Positions 1 to 10,499 of a DNA stretch of 64,000 nucleotides are shown here, piece by piece. The stretch lies in assembly GCA_031002005.1 (NCBI GenBank), contig JARYHS010009186.1:188072437-188136436 (forward strand). The letters are read 5' to 3'. The notes beneath the pieces are model-generated. The model was not told the origin of the DNA. It saw only the letters and a list, made by a program, of their open reading frames with translations, and made no database searches. The translations under genes were made by a program, and so were the position numbers. Every line of letters starts with the position of its first letter. The first letter of the stretch is position 1. This stretch comes from Vandiemenella viatica (lineage: Eukaryota; Arthropoda; Insecta; Orthoptera; Morabidae).

Positions 1-400
1 GTATAGACACTCTTGCGTCATTCAACCCTAGGCAAAGCTCTGAGATGAGAATCATGCTCTAAATTGTTCAAAAGAAACTTTTAATGTTCAGTTCTGTTCA
101 ATAAACCAATAAATTTTATATTCAAAGAAAATAATAGGTGTTGTAAACCCTGCTTTCAAGAACTTCCTTTCCAATCAATCGGTATATCATTTGAATAGAT
201 GAAGATTTGTGTTTTTTCATGGTATTTTAAAATTACAATTTGCTTTGATTAAAAGTATTTCAGAATTGGAATGTCGCTTCTCTCGGATAGAGAACACTTC
301 CATTCTTGTCGCCTACCCGGGAATAATTTTGCAAATTAACTTATTAATTAATGCATCTCATTATTTTATTCTAATTTTAATAACGTCGTCAAACTAGACG
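1..400. other. AT-rich DNA, nothing recognised
   Basis: I see no coding signature, inverted ends or repeat shared with the rest of the window. The short open frame at 209-397 has low-complexity composition and no recognisable motif. Confidence 0.6.
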
Positions 401-404
401 TTAC

Positions 405-1354
405 AGACTGAATGGAGAAAATACGGATGAAGTAAAAATTCCTCGTGGTGTAAGACAAGGTTATATCGTGTCTCCTTTATTATTTAACATCTATTCAGAG
501 TATATCTTTAGGGAGGCGTTGAGCAATGTGGAGATGGGAGTACTGTTGAGTGGAAACTGGATAAAAAACATTCGCTAAGCAGATGACACAGTCATTTTGC
601 AGACAGTCAGGAAAGTTTACCATATCTTATAGATAGAGTGTCACAAAGTAGCCACGAATAAATTAATATAAATAAGACAAAAGTAACGGTAATTGGCAAA
701 AACAACAACTCCCAATGCCATATTATGATTAAGCAGAAGACCATTGAATGTGTATCATGGTATACGCATCTTGGCACCACAGTAAATAGCCAATGTAATC
801 CATCTGAAGAAGTATAGCCAAGTATTGGTAAAGCTAGGGCTACTTTCAATAAAATGAATAACCCTGTTAAAAGTCGTAATTTATCGATTACCACGAGGTT
901 GAGACTTCTGCGCTGCTATGTGTTCTCTGTCCTCCTGAATGGCGTTGAAACCTGGAAATTAACAGAAACTATCAGTAAAAGGTTAGAAGCTTTTGGAATG
1001 TGGCTGTATCGAAGAATGTTGAGAATACCATGGACAGACCACAACACAAATGCTGACGTGCTCCGCAAAATGAAAAAGGTATGGAAGTATCGACCACCGT
1101 AAAAACACGGAAGCTACGGTACCTTAGCCACATCATGAGGAACAGTAGCACTTATGAACTCCTGCAGTCTGTTCTCCAGGGGAAAAATGCCATGAAGGGG
1201 AAGTGCTGGTAGAAGAAGAACTACTTGATTAAAAACTCTGAGAACATGGACCTCCAAGACAACTGCGGAGTTAATCCGAGAATCAACCAGCAGAGACGAG
1301 ACAGTCAAGATGGTTGCCGACATCCGAAACGGATAGGGATCCAAAGAAGAAGAA
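405..1354 (+). pseudogene. Non-LTR retrotransposon, reverse transcriptase 3' fragment (family A)
   Basis: This is the second half of a LINE reverse transcriptase that would copy element RNA at a nicked target. The palm block reads VRQGYIVSPLLFN near 450-490, followed by IYSEYIFREAL. The catalytic YADD box follows, but its tyrosine codon is TAA (576-578), leaving stop-ADDT. The frame shifts after about 600. The C-terminal region resumes at 854-1102 with LNGVETW, RLEAFGMWLYRRMLR and WTDH, as in insect endonuclease-reverse transcriptase elements. Further shifts separate it from the terminal MVADIRNG and a stop at 1334-1336, followed by an AAGAAGAAG-type tail at 1343-1354. The 5' half (endonuclease) is missing, as expected for 5'-truncated insertion. 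It is certainly non-functional. Clade assignment is uncertain. Confidence 0.85.
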
Positions 1355-1359
1355 TTCGT

Positions 1360-1758
1360 CTTATCGTAGGCAATAAGGATCCCTGTCACCAGTTCAATAC
1401 TACCACACTAATTTACTTTATACAACCAATCAACGAATCAAAACAGATTGTCTAGAACACGTCTTACCTGGCCACTTGATCGCATTTATAAATTTGAGTA
1501 ACCCCATGAAATGTTGTGGAGGCAATTGAAAAGAAATTTCCTGCTCGATGTGGTATTTGAATCGTCTGTGCGGTCAGTGTGTGAGAGGCAACGTCCAGGA
1601 CTGGATTTGGGAGGACCTGGGTTCTATTCACGGTCAGTCTAAACCAGTTTTGGTTTAGAACGTTTTCTTGAGATTACGTCCGCTAATGCCGGATTAATTC
1701 CTCTCTTGCCTCTACGTACGTGGTTACCAAAAACAAAACGAGAGATGAGTTCACAACA
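1360..1758. other. Spacer between LINE fragment and Tc1 element
   Basis: No gene seen. A short palindrome lies at 1639-1659, with CTAAACCA and TGGTTTAG arms around TTT. It may be part of an old repeat, but I found no second copy. Confidence 0.5.
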
Positions 1759-1760
1759 TA

Positions 1761-3188
1761 ACAGACGGAAAAAAAAATCCCAACACCAAGAAAGACTTGT
1801 ATTAGATAAACGAAATTTGGTAGGCGTGTTTATACATCTGAAAGATGACATCGATTCAAATTTCGCGCTTCGCGCATAAGTGTGGCGCTAGTAGCGCTAC
1901 TCAGAGCTTGCAAATCAGGTTTGCTTTAAATACGCGCTGTAAAGTTTGTGAACGTTATTTACCGCTGAGATTTGACATAGTGAGTTGATGTTAGCCAAGA
2001 ATGCCTTTAAGAAGACGAAGAAGCCATTATCAACAGCTCACCGAGTTTGAACGAGGTCGTGTAATAGGGCTACGAGAAGGTGGATTTTCTTTTCGCGATA
2101 TTGCAGAAAGACTTGGCCGGAATGTATCCACTGTGCATGATTGTTGGGTGCAGTGGTCAAGGGATGGTACTGCCTCAAGAAGACCGGGTTCCGGGAGGCC
2201 ACGTGGCACTACTGAGAGGGAAGACCGCCGTATTCGGCGTACAGCTGTGGCGCATCGTACTGCGTCTGCGGCAGAAATTCGAGCTGCAGTTGGTACCACA
2301 GTGACACAACGAACTGTTAGAAATCGGTTACTTCAAGGACAGCTCCGAGCCAGGCGCCCTGTAGCGTGCATTCCACTGACTACAAGCCATCGCCGTTTGC
2401 GACTCCAGTGGTGTCAAGCCAGAGCTCATTGGAGGACGGAGTGGAGATCTGTTGTGTTTTCTGATGAAAGCAGGTTCTGCCTTGGTGCCAGTGATGGCCG
2501 AGTGTTGGTCAGAAGGAGGCCAGGGGAACGCCTGCAACCAAACTGTCTGCGGCCTAGACACACTGGACCTACACCTGGAGTCATGGTCTGGGGAGCAATT
2601 TCCTATGACAGCAGGAGCACTCTTGTGGTTATACCAAACACACTGACTGCAAATTTGTACGTCAGTCTGGTAATTCAACCTGTAGTGCTGCCATTCATGA
2701 ACAGCATTCAAGGGGGAGTTTTTCAACAGGATAACGCTCGCCCTCATACCACTGTTGTCTCGCAACGTGCTCTACAGAGTGTCGACATGTTACCTTGGCC
2801 TGCGAGATCACCAGATCTGTCTCCAATTGAACACGTATGGGATATCATTGGACGACAACTCCAGCATCATCCACAGCCAGCACTGACCGTCCCAGTATTG
2901 ACAGCACAAGTACAACAAGCATGGAACTCCATACCACAAAGTGACATTCGAAACCTGTATGACACAATGCATTCACGTTTGCAGGCTTGCATTCAAAATT
3001 CTGGAGGTTACACCGGCTATTAATTTAACAGTATTTCACATTTGAAATGCATTTTCTTGAGCTTAAATTAACCTGTGATCTTGAAAATTTAATCAATTAA
3101 ACATGTTAACTTGACAAATGCATTGTCCAAATTTCATTACTCTACAATAATTTTTTCTTGGTGTTGGGATTTTTTCTTTCCGTCTGTG
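1761..3188 (+). mobile_element. Tc1-like DNA transposon, apparently complete
   Basis: A 1.43-kb element contains one intact transposase. Its outer ends are near-perfect inverted repeats: the left end reads ACAGACGGAAA and then ATCCCAACACCAAG (1761-1790), and the same sequence lies inverted at 3157-3188. The inversion is weaker but continues inward to a shared GAAATTTGG block at 1812-1820 and 3127-3135, so each end spans about 60 bp. TA dinucleotides flank both ends (1759-1760 and 3189-3190), matching the TA target duplication of the Tc1/mariner superfamily. The left end seems to lack one terminal C compared with the right. The open transposase and well-matched ends suggest recent insertion and possible activity. 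Confidence 0.93.
2001..3023 (+). CDS. Tc1-like transposase, intact
   Basis: A 340-residue cut-and-paste transposase that binds the element ends and moves them into TA sites in the nucleus. The N terminus is basic (RRRR at residues 4-7). A first helix-turn-helix lies near residues 11-50 (ERGRVIGLREGGFSFRDIAE), then a GRPR linker (65-68) and a second helix-turn-helix near 85-115. The DDE nuclease residues are D155 in FSDESRF, D244 in QQDNARPH and E277 in SPIEHVW. I count 32 residues between D244 and E277, against 34 in classic Tc1 enzymes, with no frameshift nearby. The length is normal for the family and there is no stop or intron. The ATG at 2001 was chosen because it is the first in frame and gives the expected basic start. 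It lies about 240 bp inside the left end. Overlapping open frames in this interval are shadows. Confidence 0.95.
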   Translation: MPLRRRRSHYQQLTEFERGRVIGLREGGFSFRDIAERLGRNVSTVHDCWVQWSRDGTASRRPGSGRPRGTTEREDRRIRRTAVAHRTASAAEIRAAVGTTVTQRTVRNRLLQGQLRARRPVACIPLTTSHRRLRLQWCQARAHWRTEWRSVVFSDESRFCLGASDGRVLVRRRPGERLQPNCLRPRHTGPTPGVMVWGAISYDSRSTLVVIPNTLTANLYVSLVIQPVVLPFMNSIQGGVFQQDNARPHTTVVSQRALQSVDMLPWPARSPDLSPIEHVWDIIGRQLQHHPQPALTVPVLTAQVQQAWNSIPQSDIRNLYDTMHSRLQACIQNSGGYTGY

Positions 3189-3339
3189 TATAACTTTCGT
3201 TCACTCATTTAAAGTGTATTGGAGAAAACGACAGAAATTTTATTTCAAACTACTTTCCGTGCAAATGGTGTGGAGATATAAGTTATTAATATAAGCAATT
3301 TATTGTACTAGATGATGGCCTTGAAGCACGAACTGAACA

Positions 3340-3590
3340 TTTTTTGGAAAAGATCGCTGTGGAAAGAAGTTTGTGGGAGTTTGGCAGAAGAGGGAGATAG
3401 CGTTGTGGGTAACTTTTTAAGTTATGCGGGGGTTGTTAATTTGTTAGGGGAGGGAACTGTGAAGGAAGAAAGATATTAGAATATAGTAAGCAGATAACTG
3501 GGGACGTAGGTTGTAATGCGTTTTGAGATGAAGATGTTAACTCAAAATAGGAAGAGATGGAGGATTGAATCAAACCAGACAAGAGAATTT
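3340..3590 (+). pseudogene. Non-LTR retrotransposon 3' end (family B, plus copy)
   Basis: Translation gives SLWKEVCGSLAEEGDSVVG, then VVNLLGEGTVK and a final KRWRIESNQ. This is the C-terminal tail of an insect LINE whose minus-strand copy lies at 15785-16370, where the matching segment reads SLWKKLTERRDRLIGHILRH. Stops and indels are frequent and only the last part of the ORF survives. It starts about 150 bp beyond the Tc1 right end. Confidence 0.75.
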
Positions 3591-3688
3591 TGAAAAACGA
3601 TTATGAACTCTATTTAAAAATCGATTGTTATTAAACTGTAAAAAAAGTTCACGATTTTTGTTTTAACTGATTCCATTTAAAACATAAA

Positions 3689-3900
3689 ACCGAGCGTGGT
3701 GAGTGAGCGGTAATGCTCTATCTTCGCATCCGGGGTAACCGAATGGCCACACAGATTTTGGTTTTCCATGTTTTCCCGAAATCACTCGATGTCAATAACA
3801 GAATGGCAAAAAGCAATGGAAAAATTCCTTCCCGTTCCTTGTCCCAACGTCTCTAATGATCTCGAAGTCGACGAGGTGAAAAAACTAAAATAAAATAAAT
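3689..3900 (+). mobile_element. tRNA-derived SINE (family S1), diverged copy
   Basis: It begins ACCGAGCGTGG and keeps the A-box-like GTGAGCGGTAATGCTC. The B-box region is altered, with GGGGTAACCGAATGG in place of GGTTCGAATCC. The body (GGTTTTCCATG, CGAAATCACT, CCTTCCCGTTCCTTG) and the end (CTCGAAGTCGACGAGG, then an A-rich tail) match the reference copy at 19835-20126. Confidence 0.85.
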
Positions 3901-4077
3901 AGAACACAATATGTATTTGGAACTCTTAGTGTAACTAGCAATTGACTATGCTACTTTTGTGGCTCGGTAGAATATTGAACGATAGTAATTACACATTTAT
4001 ACCATACACTCAAGTGAGAAATTTGTTAACAGATACTGAGTTAACCAAACTTTCGTGATATTTCGTAACTAGCTTAC

Positions 4078-4150
4078 ACTAGTGTTTCTCAATTTGTGGT
4101 CCAAGGGACTAATGGTCCGAAAAGCTGGCACAGGTGGACCACAGGAATAA
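4078..4150 (+). repeat. Possible hAT-type end remnant
   Basis: AGTGTTTCTCAATTTGTGGTCC resembles, over its first half, the CAGTGGTTC-type ends of hAT elements such as the one at 36834-37145. It is followed by two inverted short blocks around GGTCC. No second end or target duplication was found. Confidence 0.3.
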
Positions 4151-4411
4151 TTTAGATACCGTGTTACACAACACTACAATTGAGTATAAACTGCAAGTCC
4201 AACTTTTTAAAAATCACTGATATCTCAATGACCAGGCAAAAATCTGGCATTTCCAGGATGAGGATACGTCAGTTGGTCGGAATTCTTCCTCCAATAGTCT
4301 ATCCATTTACAGTCAGCATAAAAAAGACCTCCGTTGGCTTAGGGATTAAAGTAATGACCGTTTTATGAAGAGCTAATAGTAGGCGTGACGGACTGCGTTT
4401 CTAATTTTATT

Positions 4412-4628
4412 TCTTATGGCTATACGCCTCATAGACGTCGAGGTCATTAGAGGGGGCTGAGACTAGCAACGAGGAACGGAAAGGAATTCGGCACTTTTGA
4501 ACGAAACATCCCGGAATTCATCTGAAGTATTTTTGGTAAACCAAATCTGGATGCCCAGACGAGGGTTTTAACCGATGACTTGTGGAATTCGAGGCCAGAG
4601 TGTTAACCGCTCACCCACCACTCTCGGT
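4412..4628 (-). mobile_element. SINE family S1, minus copy
   Basis: Reading the minus strand from 4628, the head (ACCGAGAG, GGTGGGTGAGCGGTTAAC) is followed by the family body and ends with CCTCGACGTCTATGAGGCG and an AT-rich tail near 4412. Many substitutions mark it as old. Confidence 0.85.
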
Positions 4629-5080
4629 TCGCGTTTCTCGTAGGGTCGGTAACATAAGAGTGGTGAGATTTTATTTTATTTTATGCATGTATGCCGGTGA
4701 TGTAGTGTAGCATCCAGCTTACAATAATATTATTATTTATTGGTTACTAAATATGGAAATCTGGTCAGTATGTAATTAACATGTAATAGTTTATATTCAG
4801 TTTCCTTAGGTTCCAAACATGCTTTTAGATTTATTATGTTATAATGGCACAATAAAATATGTCCAGATCTTAATAATATACACATAGGTTGAGTAACGCT
4901 AACTTATACGATCGTCACCTTTGAGCCAGATGATCAAGTTTCCACAGCACCATTGTACACAATGTAGCAATCTCATCACTTAGTATTATCCGAAGAATGA
5001 CATTACTTATCAGTTATAATGTGTGGTGTTGTACTGTGTATTGACATCAGTTACCAAGAATATAAAGATCTTCATTAATT

Positions 5081-5225
5081 GATTCTTGGCTGTCCGGGTG
5101 GCACCACGTCATGTTTCTTGAAACCCCCAGGATGAGGGTCGAAACGTCGGTTTCAAGAAACATGACGCGGCGCCACCCGGACAGCCAAGAATCAACTGAC
5201 TTTGGCCGCGGAAGCCTACGATTAC
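5081..5225 (+). mobile_element. Foldback retro-repeat with degenerate hammerhead core
   Basis: This 145-bp repeat is flanked by an exact 13-bp direct repeat ATCTTCATTAATT (5068-5080 and 5226-5238). Its first part is a hairpin: the arm at 5081-5125 pairs with 5149-5193 over about 45 bp with two mismatches. The loop holds GGATGAGGGTCGAAACGTC, which keeps the GAAAC-GUC half of a hammerhead ribozyme. The CUGAUGA half reads AGGATGA, so catalysis is doubtful. A 32-bp tail follows (CCGCGGAAGCCTACGATTAC), related to the tail of the repeat at 11709-11878. Hammerhead motifs inside such palindromes are known from Penelope-like elements and retrozymes. Assignment to one of these is inference. Confidence 0.75.
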
Positions 5226-5239
5226 ATCTTCATTAATTA

Positions 5240-6075
5240 CTCACTCATATCTTTGAACATTGCAATTCTTATCAGTATGGCCACGCGTGTTAAAGTTGAT
5301 CTGCGAAGTATAAAGGGACTAAATTTAATCTCAGATATGACGTATTGGACGCCCTAATAACGCTTTCTAACCAGTTTTCCGTAATAATAGAAGCAAATAT
5401 TAAGACGATCCACAATCTCCGTCTCAATTAGGACATAATTCTAAAACAAAACAACAATATCCCCTTAGAAGATAATTAAAACTGGATGGGAACACGTGCG
5501 CCATTTTTATCGAGTTGTTGAATAAATTAGTTTTTAAATATGGAGACATCATTGAATTAGATGTAGATGGATGAGGGATGTGCAACATTTCTAACGTAGA
5601 GGTGCTGCGATAATGCTTGAGGGCGTGGTAAAAACAATTAGTCTCTAGGGGCACTGTAAAATTCAAATTGCTTCGACTTGCGTGACATTTGTTGCTCTAA
5701 AAGTCAAATAAATGCACGAAGACATTTATCAACCGCAAATTCTTTCTCGTAGGCTGCCAATGTACAGTACCTCGCTGTTATACAGATTATGTTAAAGTTA
5801 ACATGTCGCCAGCGAGATGAAAAACTGTAAATTAATTCCATAGGATACTACGACGCATCTTGTACGCTGAAATCACGACAAACATCTCGACTGTGAAAAT
5901 AACTAACATTTAAGTGGGTACTAATTTGTGGATACTTATATTAATTTATCAGCTGTTTGATGCTACATAAAATAAAACATCCCTCACTGTACGAGTACAA
6001 AGAGTTCAAATATATTGCAGTAGCATTCAATTTGTTGCGGTCAAGGATGGGCAGAAAAAGAAGGAAGATTCGATT
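5240..6075. other. AT-rich spacer, nothing recognised
   Basis: No gene, repeat family or structured element could be supported. The small minus frame at 5424-5666 has no motif. Confidence 0.5.
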
Positions 6076-6077
6076 CG

Positions 6078-6590
6078 AATTTAATTTAATTTAATTGCAA
6101 ACGAGCACAGGCTCCGGTGACAATTTCCCTACAACCCCATCTTCCCCCTATCCTGCATCCACCTCATTTGCACTTTAAAAATATTATCTTTAAATTCTTT
6201 GAACGTTTTCGGTAAATTATTCATCATTTCTCTTGGTAACTCATTCCAATCGCTGACACCCTTCCCTAAAAAAGAGAATCATTGTGTCTGAAATCGACTG
6301 CCAGCTTGTTGTCATGGTCATCTTTTCCATTCCATGCACTACTTTTCATACCTACTCCAATATCTTTCCATGCCTCATCACCAGTGTACGCCCTGTACAC
6401 TCCCATAACCCACCTCATCCTCCTCCTGTCTTGCGATGAATCCGATTCCAGCTCCTTTATCATATCCGTCACTGATTGCATTCTGCGATAATTTCCATAA
6501 ACAAATCTAGCAGCCCTTTTTTTGCACCCTCTCCAACTCCTGTATTTGATACGCAAAATTAGGGTCTCCACCTTTAAATCAAATTTCGTG
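6078..6590 (-). pseudogene. CR1/Jockey-like LINE 3' end (family C, copy 1)
   Basis: The minus strand encodes the last part of a reverse transcriptase ORF: KKRAARFVYGNYRRMQSVTD, then MIKELESDSSQDRRRM, VYRAYTGDEAWKDIGVGMKS and NDHD-like residues ending at FRHNDSLF. A 3' UTR follows, with an ATTTAATTTAATTT tail at 6078-6095. The same sequence recurs at 18839-19480, where the coding part reads further upstream. Here the open frame continues upstream to 7021 into unrelated sequence, so the 251-residue frame at 6266-7021 is a chimera of LINE tail and unknown DNA. The element is 5'-truncated and inactive. Confidence 0.85.
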
Positions 6591-6599
6591 CCAATCACT

Positions 6600-7490
6600 C
6601 CATTTTTTGTATGCATTCGATCGATTAATCTTTCGTGTAACCCAAACGATACGGATTTGGATTGATTTATTCCTAAGATATCTATAGTCGTCCAATCATA
6701 TGTGTACCAAGTTTCATCAAAATAACCCCAGCCATTAATAAAGCTATAGGAACTACGATTTTTTCCCCCAGTAATGTGGAAAAGACAAAATGGATTACTA
6801 AATAACACAATTAATTGTAAAATGGATAAATGTTGTAGTACTATATAATAAACTGGTACTTGTATAAAGCAGAATGTGTCACGATCATCATTACTACCAA
6901 TACAGCTTTCACTGAATAACAAGTATCCATAATTATTTTCCCAAACTACTTTTAATGCTGACAGTAAACGCTTCAAACAGTTCACTTTAATTTTAAAACG
7001 TGTCAGATATGCATCACTCACTATGACGGATGAATATAATTTCCCTTAAAAACGTCAGAGATTGTAGCTTTGTGGCCTCAGATGGTAGTTTTAAAAATCA
7101 AAGAACCTCTCGGAAGTTTTTTCCACGATATTATTAATTTAGTAGTTTCCTTGCGTGCCGTTAACATTAAATACTGCTATCTATGCGTTGCAAAGACTGA
7201 ATAACCGAATTTCAAAGAAGGAATTGGTAGACGCCGTGTTATTTTTTACGAATTATGACGTATGCAACATCTAGTTGTTGTTACATCTTTAGTGTTTCTT
7301 GCAAAACAATCAGAATTTAATTTACTGCTCCGGCTTCCTATAACATTGAAACATGACACATGCTAAACAATTCAAATCTGATCCTGAGCTTTACAACGGT
7401 GAAAACACCATCGAAATCTGCTCAAGAGATATTTTTCTAATTTTTTTCTGGAACATTTATATGCGGGCTTCGTTTTAGGTGACGCAGTTA
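6600..7490. other. Unassigned sequence upstream of LINE tail
   Basis: The minus strand is open to 7021 but its translation resembles no family I know. The phrase TATGTGTACCAAGTTTCATC is typical of insect interspersed repeats, so this may be part of another old element. Nothing else seen. Confidence 0.4.
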
Positions 7491-7492
7491 TA

Positions 7493-7694
7493 AGTGGTGA
7501 CGGTTACTTAAATATTCCCCGTCCGGGCAACCAGAAATGGGTTTTCTATGGTTTTCTCCAGAAGACTGTCGAGATGCTTCCTTAAAAGACCATGGCCGAA
7601 TTCCTTCCCGTTCCTTGTATCCATTCCATTCCCGTCTCTGGGGACATCTACGTTGACGAGGTGTAAAGCCACAATCAAAAATTTATTTTAAAAT
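7493..7694 (+). mobile_element. SINE family S1, head-deleted copy
   Basis: A shortened tRNA head (GTGACGGTTAC, then CCCCGTCCGGGCAACC) lacks the B box. The body GGTTTTCTATGG, GATGCTTCCTT, AAAGACCATGGCCGAATTCC and the end GACGAGGTGTAAAGCC are well kept, followed by an A-rich tail. Confidence 0.85.
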
Positions 7695-7734
7695 AATCTT
7701 AACCATTTGTTGAGTTTATTCTCCGCAGTATTTC

Positions 7735-8110
7735 TTCATTTTGCAGCTTACGTCCACGGCCACAGTAGCGCGTGGTGCAGTGGACGCTAAACCGAAGCAG
7801 CACTGCTGTTAATTTCATTCCCCTGGTCCCTAATCAGCGCGTTTCTCTCTCCGAACGGCGACGTGCGCTGCTTCTGTAAGCACACAGGCGGAGAAGAACA
7901 AACACGCGACGAAAAGTTTTGGACCAACTTCTCCGAGCGCAAATATCGGTTCAATTAGCCCCGGCCTTTGCAATCAGAAGGTTCGAGCAGGCTGCCTGAT
8001 CCACCTCCGGTAATGTGTCATACAGGGCATACTGAACGAGATGACTGATGCAACAAGTAGGGAACTCGACAGGTCAACGTCGCTGCCTTCATTTGGAAGT
8101 ACACATAAAA
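7735..8110. promoter_or_regulatory. GC-rich unique-looking block, possible conserved non-coding element
   Basis: This block is much richer in GC than its surroundings and carries no signature of the repeats in the window. It holds homeodomain-type cores (TTAATTT, CAATTAG) and several CpG-rich words, with no convincing open frame. A regulatory role is inference only. Confidence 0.25.
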
Positions 8111-8339
8111 AATGCAACACTCTGTATTTTGTTTGCGGTAACCATAATTACATAATTTTCTCAGATATTCTTGAAGATCATTAACGATAATTAAAGACCG
8201 CCTTGGTCATCATGTCTGTAACGTTGTGACGTCACGCACCTGGCCTTCGTTGGTGGGCTAACAACGGCCAAAGATGCTTTCAACTTCTGTACATAGATTT
8301 TGCTTTGGTAGCAATCTAAGAATTTAGCTTAACCATTTA

Positions 8340-8615
8340 TGTCTTTGTAATTGTTCAATATGTTTTATATACAAATTAATATTCCAAACCGAGCATAAAG
8401 AAAACTATGTATTTCATTTAAATCCACAAATTGATTATTTGTCGGCTTTATTATGATGTTTTTGTTACATTCCCTGCCGATAGATGACGATGTTATAGTA
8501 AGCTAAGAATGAAATTTATCTGTTTACTTCTTGTATAACGATCCAATATGTTTTACCTGTATATTAAAATTTGAAACAAACCATAAAGAAAGGTGTGTAC
8601 TTGTTAAATATACAT
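8340..8615 (+). repeat. Diverged direct duplication, period about 188 bp
   Basis: CAATATGTTTTA followed by a run ending in CATAAAGAAA occurs at about 8356-8405 and again at about 8544-8593. Weaker similarity upstream (CTAAGAAT) keeps the same spacing. This looks like an old local duplication rather than dispersed elements. Confidence 0.5.
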
Positions 8616-9029
8616 ATTAATCATGAACAGAATTCTTCAATTGGAACAAGATGGAGCAGAAGTAGGTACATTACATTATTACAAAATCAAAATTACGAGC
8701 GTTATTTGTAAACAATTCTATTTAGTTAAGCAACGGCGATGAAGGGAATTACTGAAACACTGCATTCAAATCTGCTTTTTAGAAGATATTTGTACAGCAA
8801 AATACTATAAAAGAGTAATATTGTGATCTGTATGCTTAAAAGTATTTTCCCGTTGGAAAATCTTTTATGACCAGTTGACTGATAACTGCCTGCCCGGTTA
8901 TAAGAGAATTTGTAAATAAATGAGTCACAGCAATAATCAAGTGATTCACTTAAAATTTCAGTGACTAATTTCCAGTTTTTGCTGTTTCTACCTCATTAGA
9001 TCTTAGAATTTAAATTTACGTTATCTATC

Positions 9030-9240
9030 TAGCTGAGCGAAGGGCAATGAAACATCATGATAGAGTCTGGTACTAGATACTGGGTTAGCTGGTTCGAACT
9101 CCGATGGTGGACTGAATTTCTCAATATTCGGGACGTGATCAGTAAGGCAGAATAGGTAGTAGTACACGATTCTTAATTCCCAGGTTCTACACCAGATACG
9201 ATTCAAACCTCTCCGCAGTGACTTGGATTTAGAATACGAG
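9030..9240 (+). repeat. Possible tRNA-headed SINE, different family
   Basis: TAGCTGAGCGAAGG resembles a polymerase III A box, and CTGGTTCGAACTCCG lower down fits a B box at normal tRNA spacing. A body of about 130 bp follows. Only one copy is seen here, so family status is unproven. Confidence 0.4.
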
Positions 9241-9450
9241 ATATTTTTGGTGGTGATTAATCCATCGTTAACTTTGGTAGCCTAGTGGGTACCAGCACTA
9301 GGTAGGACTCTCTTCCTTTATATCATCCCTCATGTAAAACTACACAAACACTTGGCCATATCTATCATACAGTTACAGTAACACTTACGAAAACATTCAC
9401 ACTGTGCAACTATACAGTAAATCAACACACTTACAACTATGCTTCAGCCG

Positions 9451-9509
9451 CTTTTTTATATTTAATGCTTAACGCCTCGTCGACGTCGATGTCGTTAGAG
9501 GCGGGGCTT
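9451..9509 (-). mobile_element. SINE family S1, 3' end only
   Basis: Only the terminal CCTCTAACGACATCGACGTC and GACGAGGCGTTAAG of the family remain, next to a T-rich stretch that represents the A tail. Confidence 0.65.
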
Positions 9510-9650
9510 CAATTACAATGGAGAATAACATATACATAGTTCGGAGAGTAACTATTTGCGCTAAAACATGATAGAAGAGTAGTTTGATGAAATTTAACAA
9601 GTTGGTACTTCATGAAGTTCTGTGGATTAAATTTTCGATGTTCCTTTATA

Positions 9651-9800
9651 GAGCTTGTTGGGTGAGCGGTAAAGCTCGGTCCTGGCTTTGGGGAGACAAG
9701 GGTTCAAATTCCAGTCCACCCATCCTGATTCCGGTTTTCCATGACTTCCCACCAACGCGAATCCAGGTGAAATGCTGGATGATTCCTTCAAAAGATTAAT
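9651..9800 (+). mobile_element. SINE family S1, 3'-truncated copy
   Basis: The head is present (TTGGGTGAGCGGTAAAGCTC, then GGGTTCAAATTCC as B box), followed by CCGGTTTTCCATGACTTCCC and GATTCCTTCAAAAG, where similarity stops. Confidence 0.8.
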
Positions 9801-10039
9801 GTTAATGACATGTTAAACCGGAATCCAAAGTAATTAAGTTTCTGGAAAGCCTTATAAGAATCATACTGTACTTTAAAAAAAAATTGGTAAGGGTGTGGTT
9901 GAGCTATCATTTTCTGCCATTACCATTATTATTACTTCGCGATTCATTAAGAGTGGGTGGCGTAGTTTGCTTTGCACCTATCCTAATGTGTAACTGTTTG
10001 TGTATAGGAAGGGAGATACGGGATATGGTAGGAGCGCTC

Positions 10040-10130
10040 ATGGGCTATTTTTAGGAGCCATCCCGGCATTCGCCTGGAGCGATCTGGGAAAAACCATGGA
10101 AAACACAGATCAGTTTGACCGGAGCTGTTT
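10040..10130 (-). mobile_element. SINE family S1, internal fragment
   Basis: GCCATCCCGGCATTCGCCTG, then AACCATGGAAAAC on the plus strand match the middle of the family in reverse orientation. Both ends are missing. Confidence 0.7.
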
Positions 10131-10499
10131 ACGGAGACCTATTCCTATCGGAAACTAAGTTTTCTCACTCTATAAATCCTTCCTATTCCATTCCCTAATC
10201 GCTCGTGAAAAATATAAATGATTTGGTCCTGGCCCTGATTTATCTTATTTTTATTTTCCCGGCAATTCCTCGATATGAACGTTGCTGTTAGTAATATGTG
10301 TTTGCTGTCATCCTGAAATAGGTCAGTCGTGAATCATTCGATTACACCCTGCCGAGAGCAACGCCTTCCGTTTTCCAGGTCGTCGCAACCTAACTCCTTC
10401 AACACCACACTTACGCTTTCCCTCAAGCATGTAACAAACGCGTCTTGTCACCGCTAGTTACATTAATAAACTATATGTTTATTTTTTTTTTTTAATGGA

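Noticed and set aside
2030..2765. Open frames overlapping the Tc1 transposase on both strands
   Set aside because: They are shadows of the real coding frame, with no motif of their own.
4078..4150. A complete hAT element
   Set aside because: Only one end-like sequence is visible, with no partner end and no 8-bp duplication.
5081..5225. A second active hammerhead ribozyme
   Set aside because: The GAAAC-GUC half is present but the CUGAUGA half reads AGGATGA, losing invariant C and U, so activity is unlikely.
6266..7021. A 251-residue minus frame as a host gene
   Set aside because: Its C-terminal half is the LINE tail also found at 18839-19480. The upstream half has no homology I can name, so it is a chance fusion.
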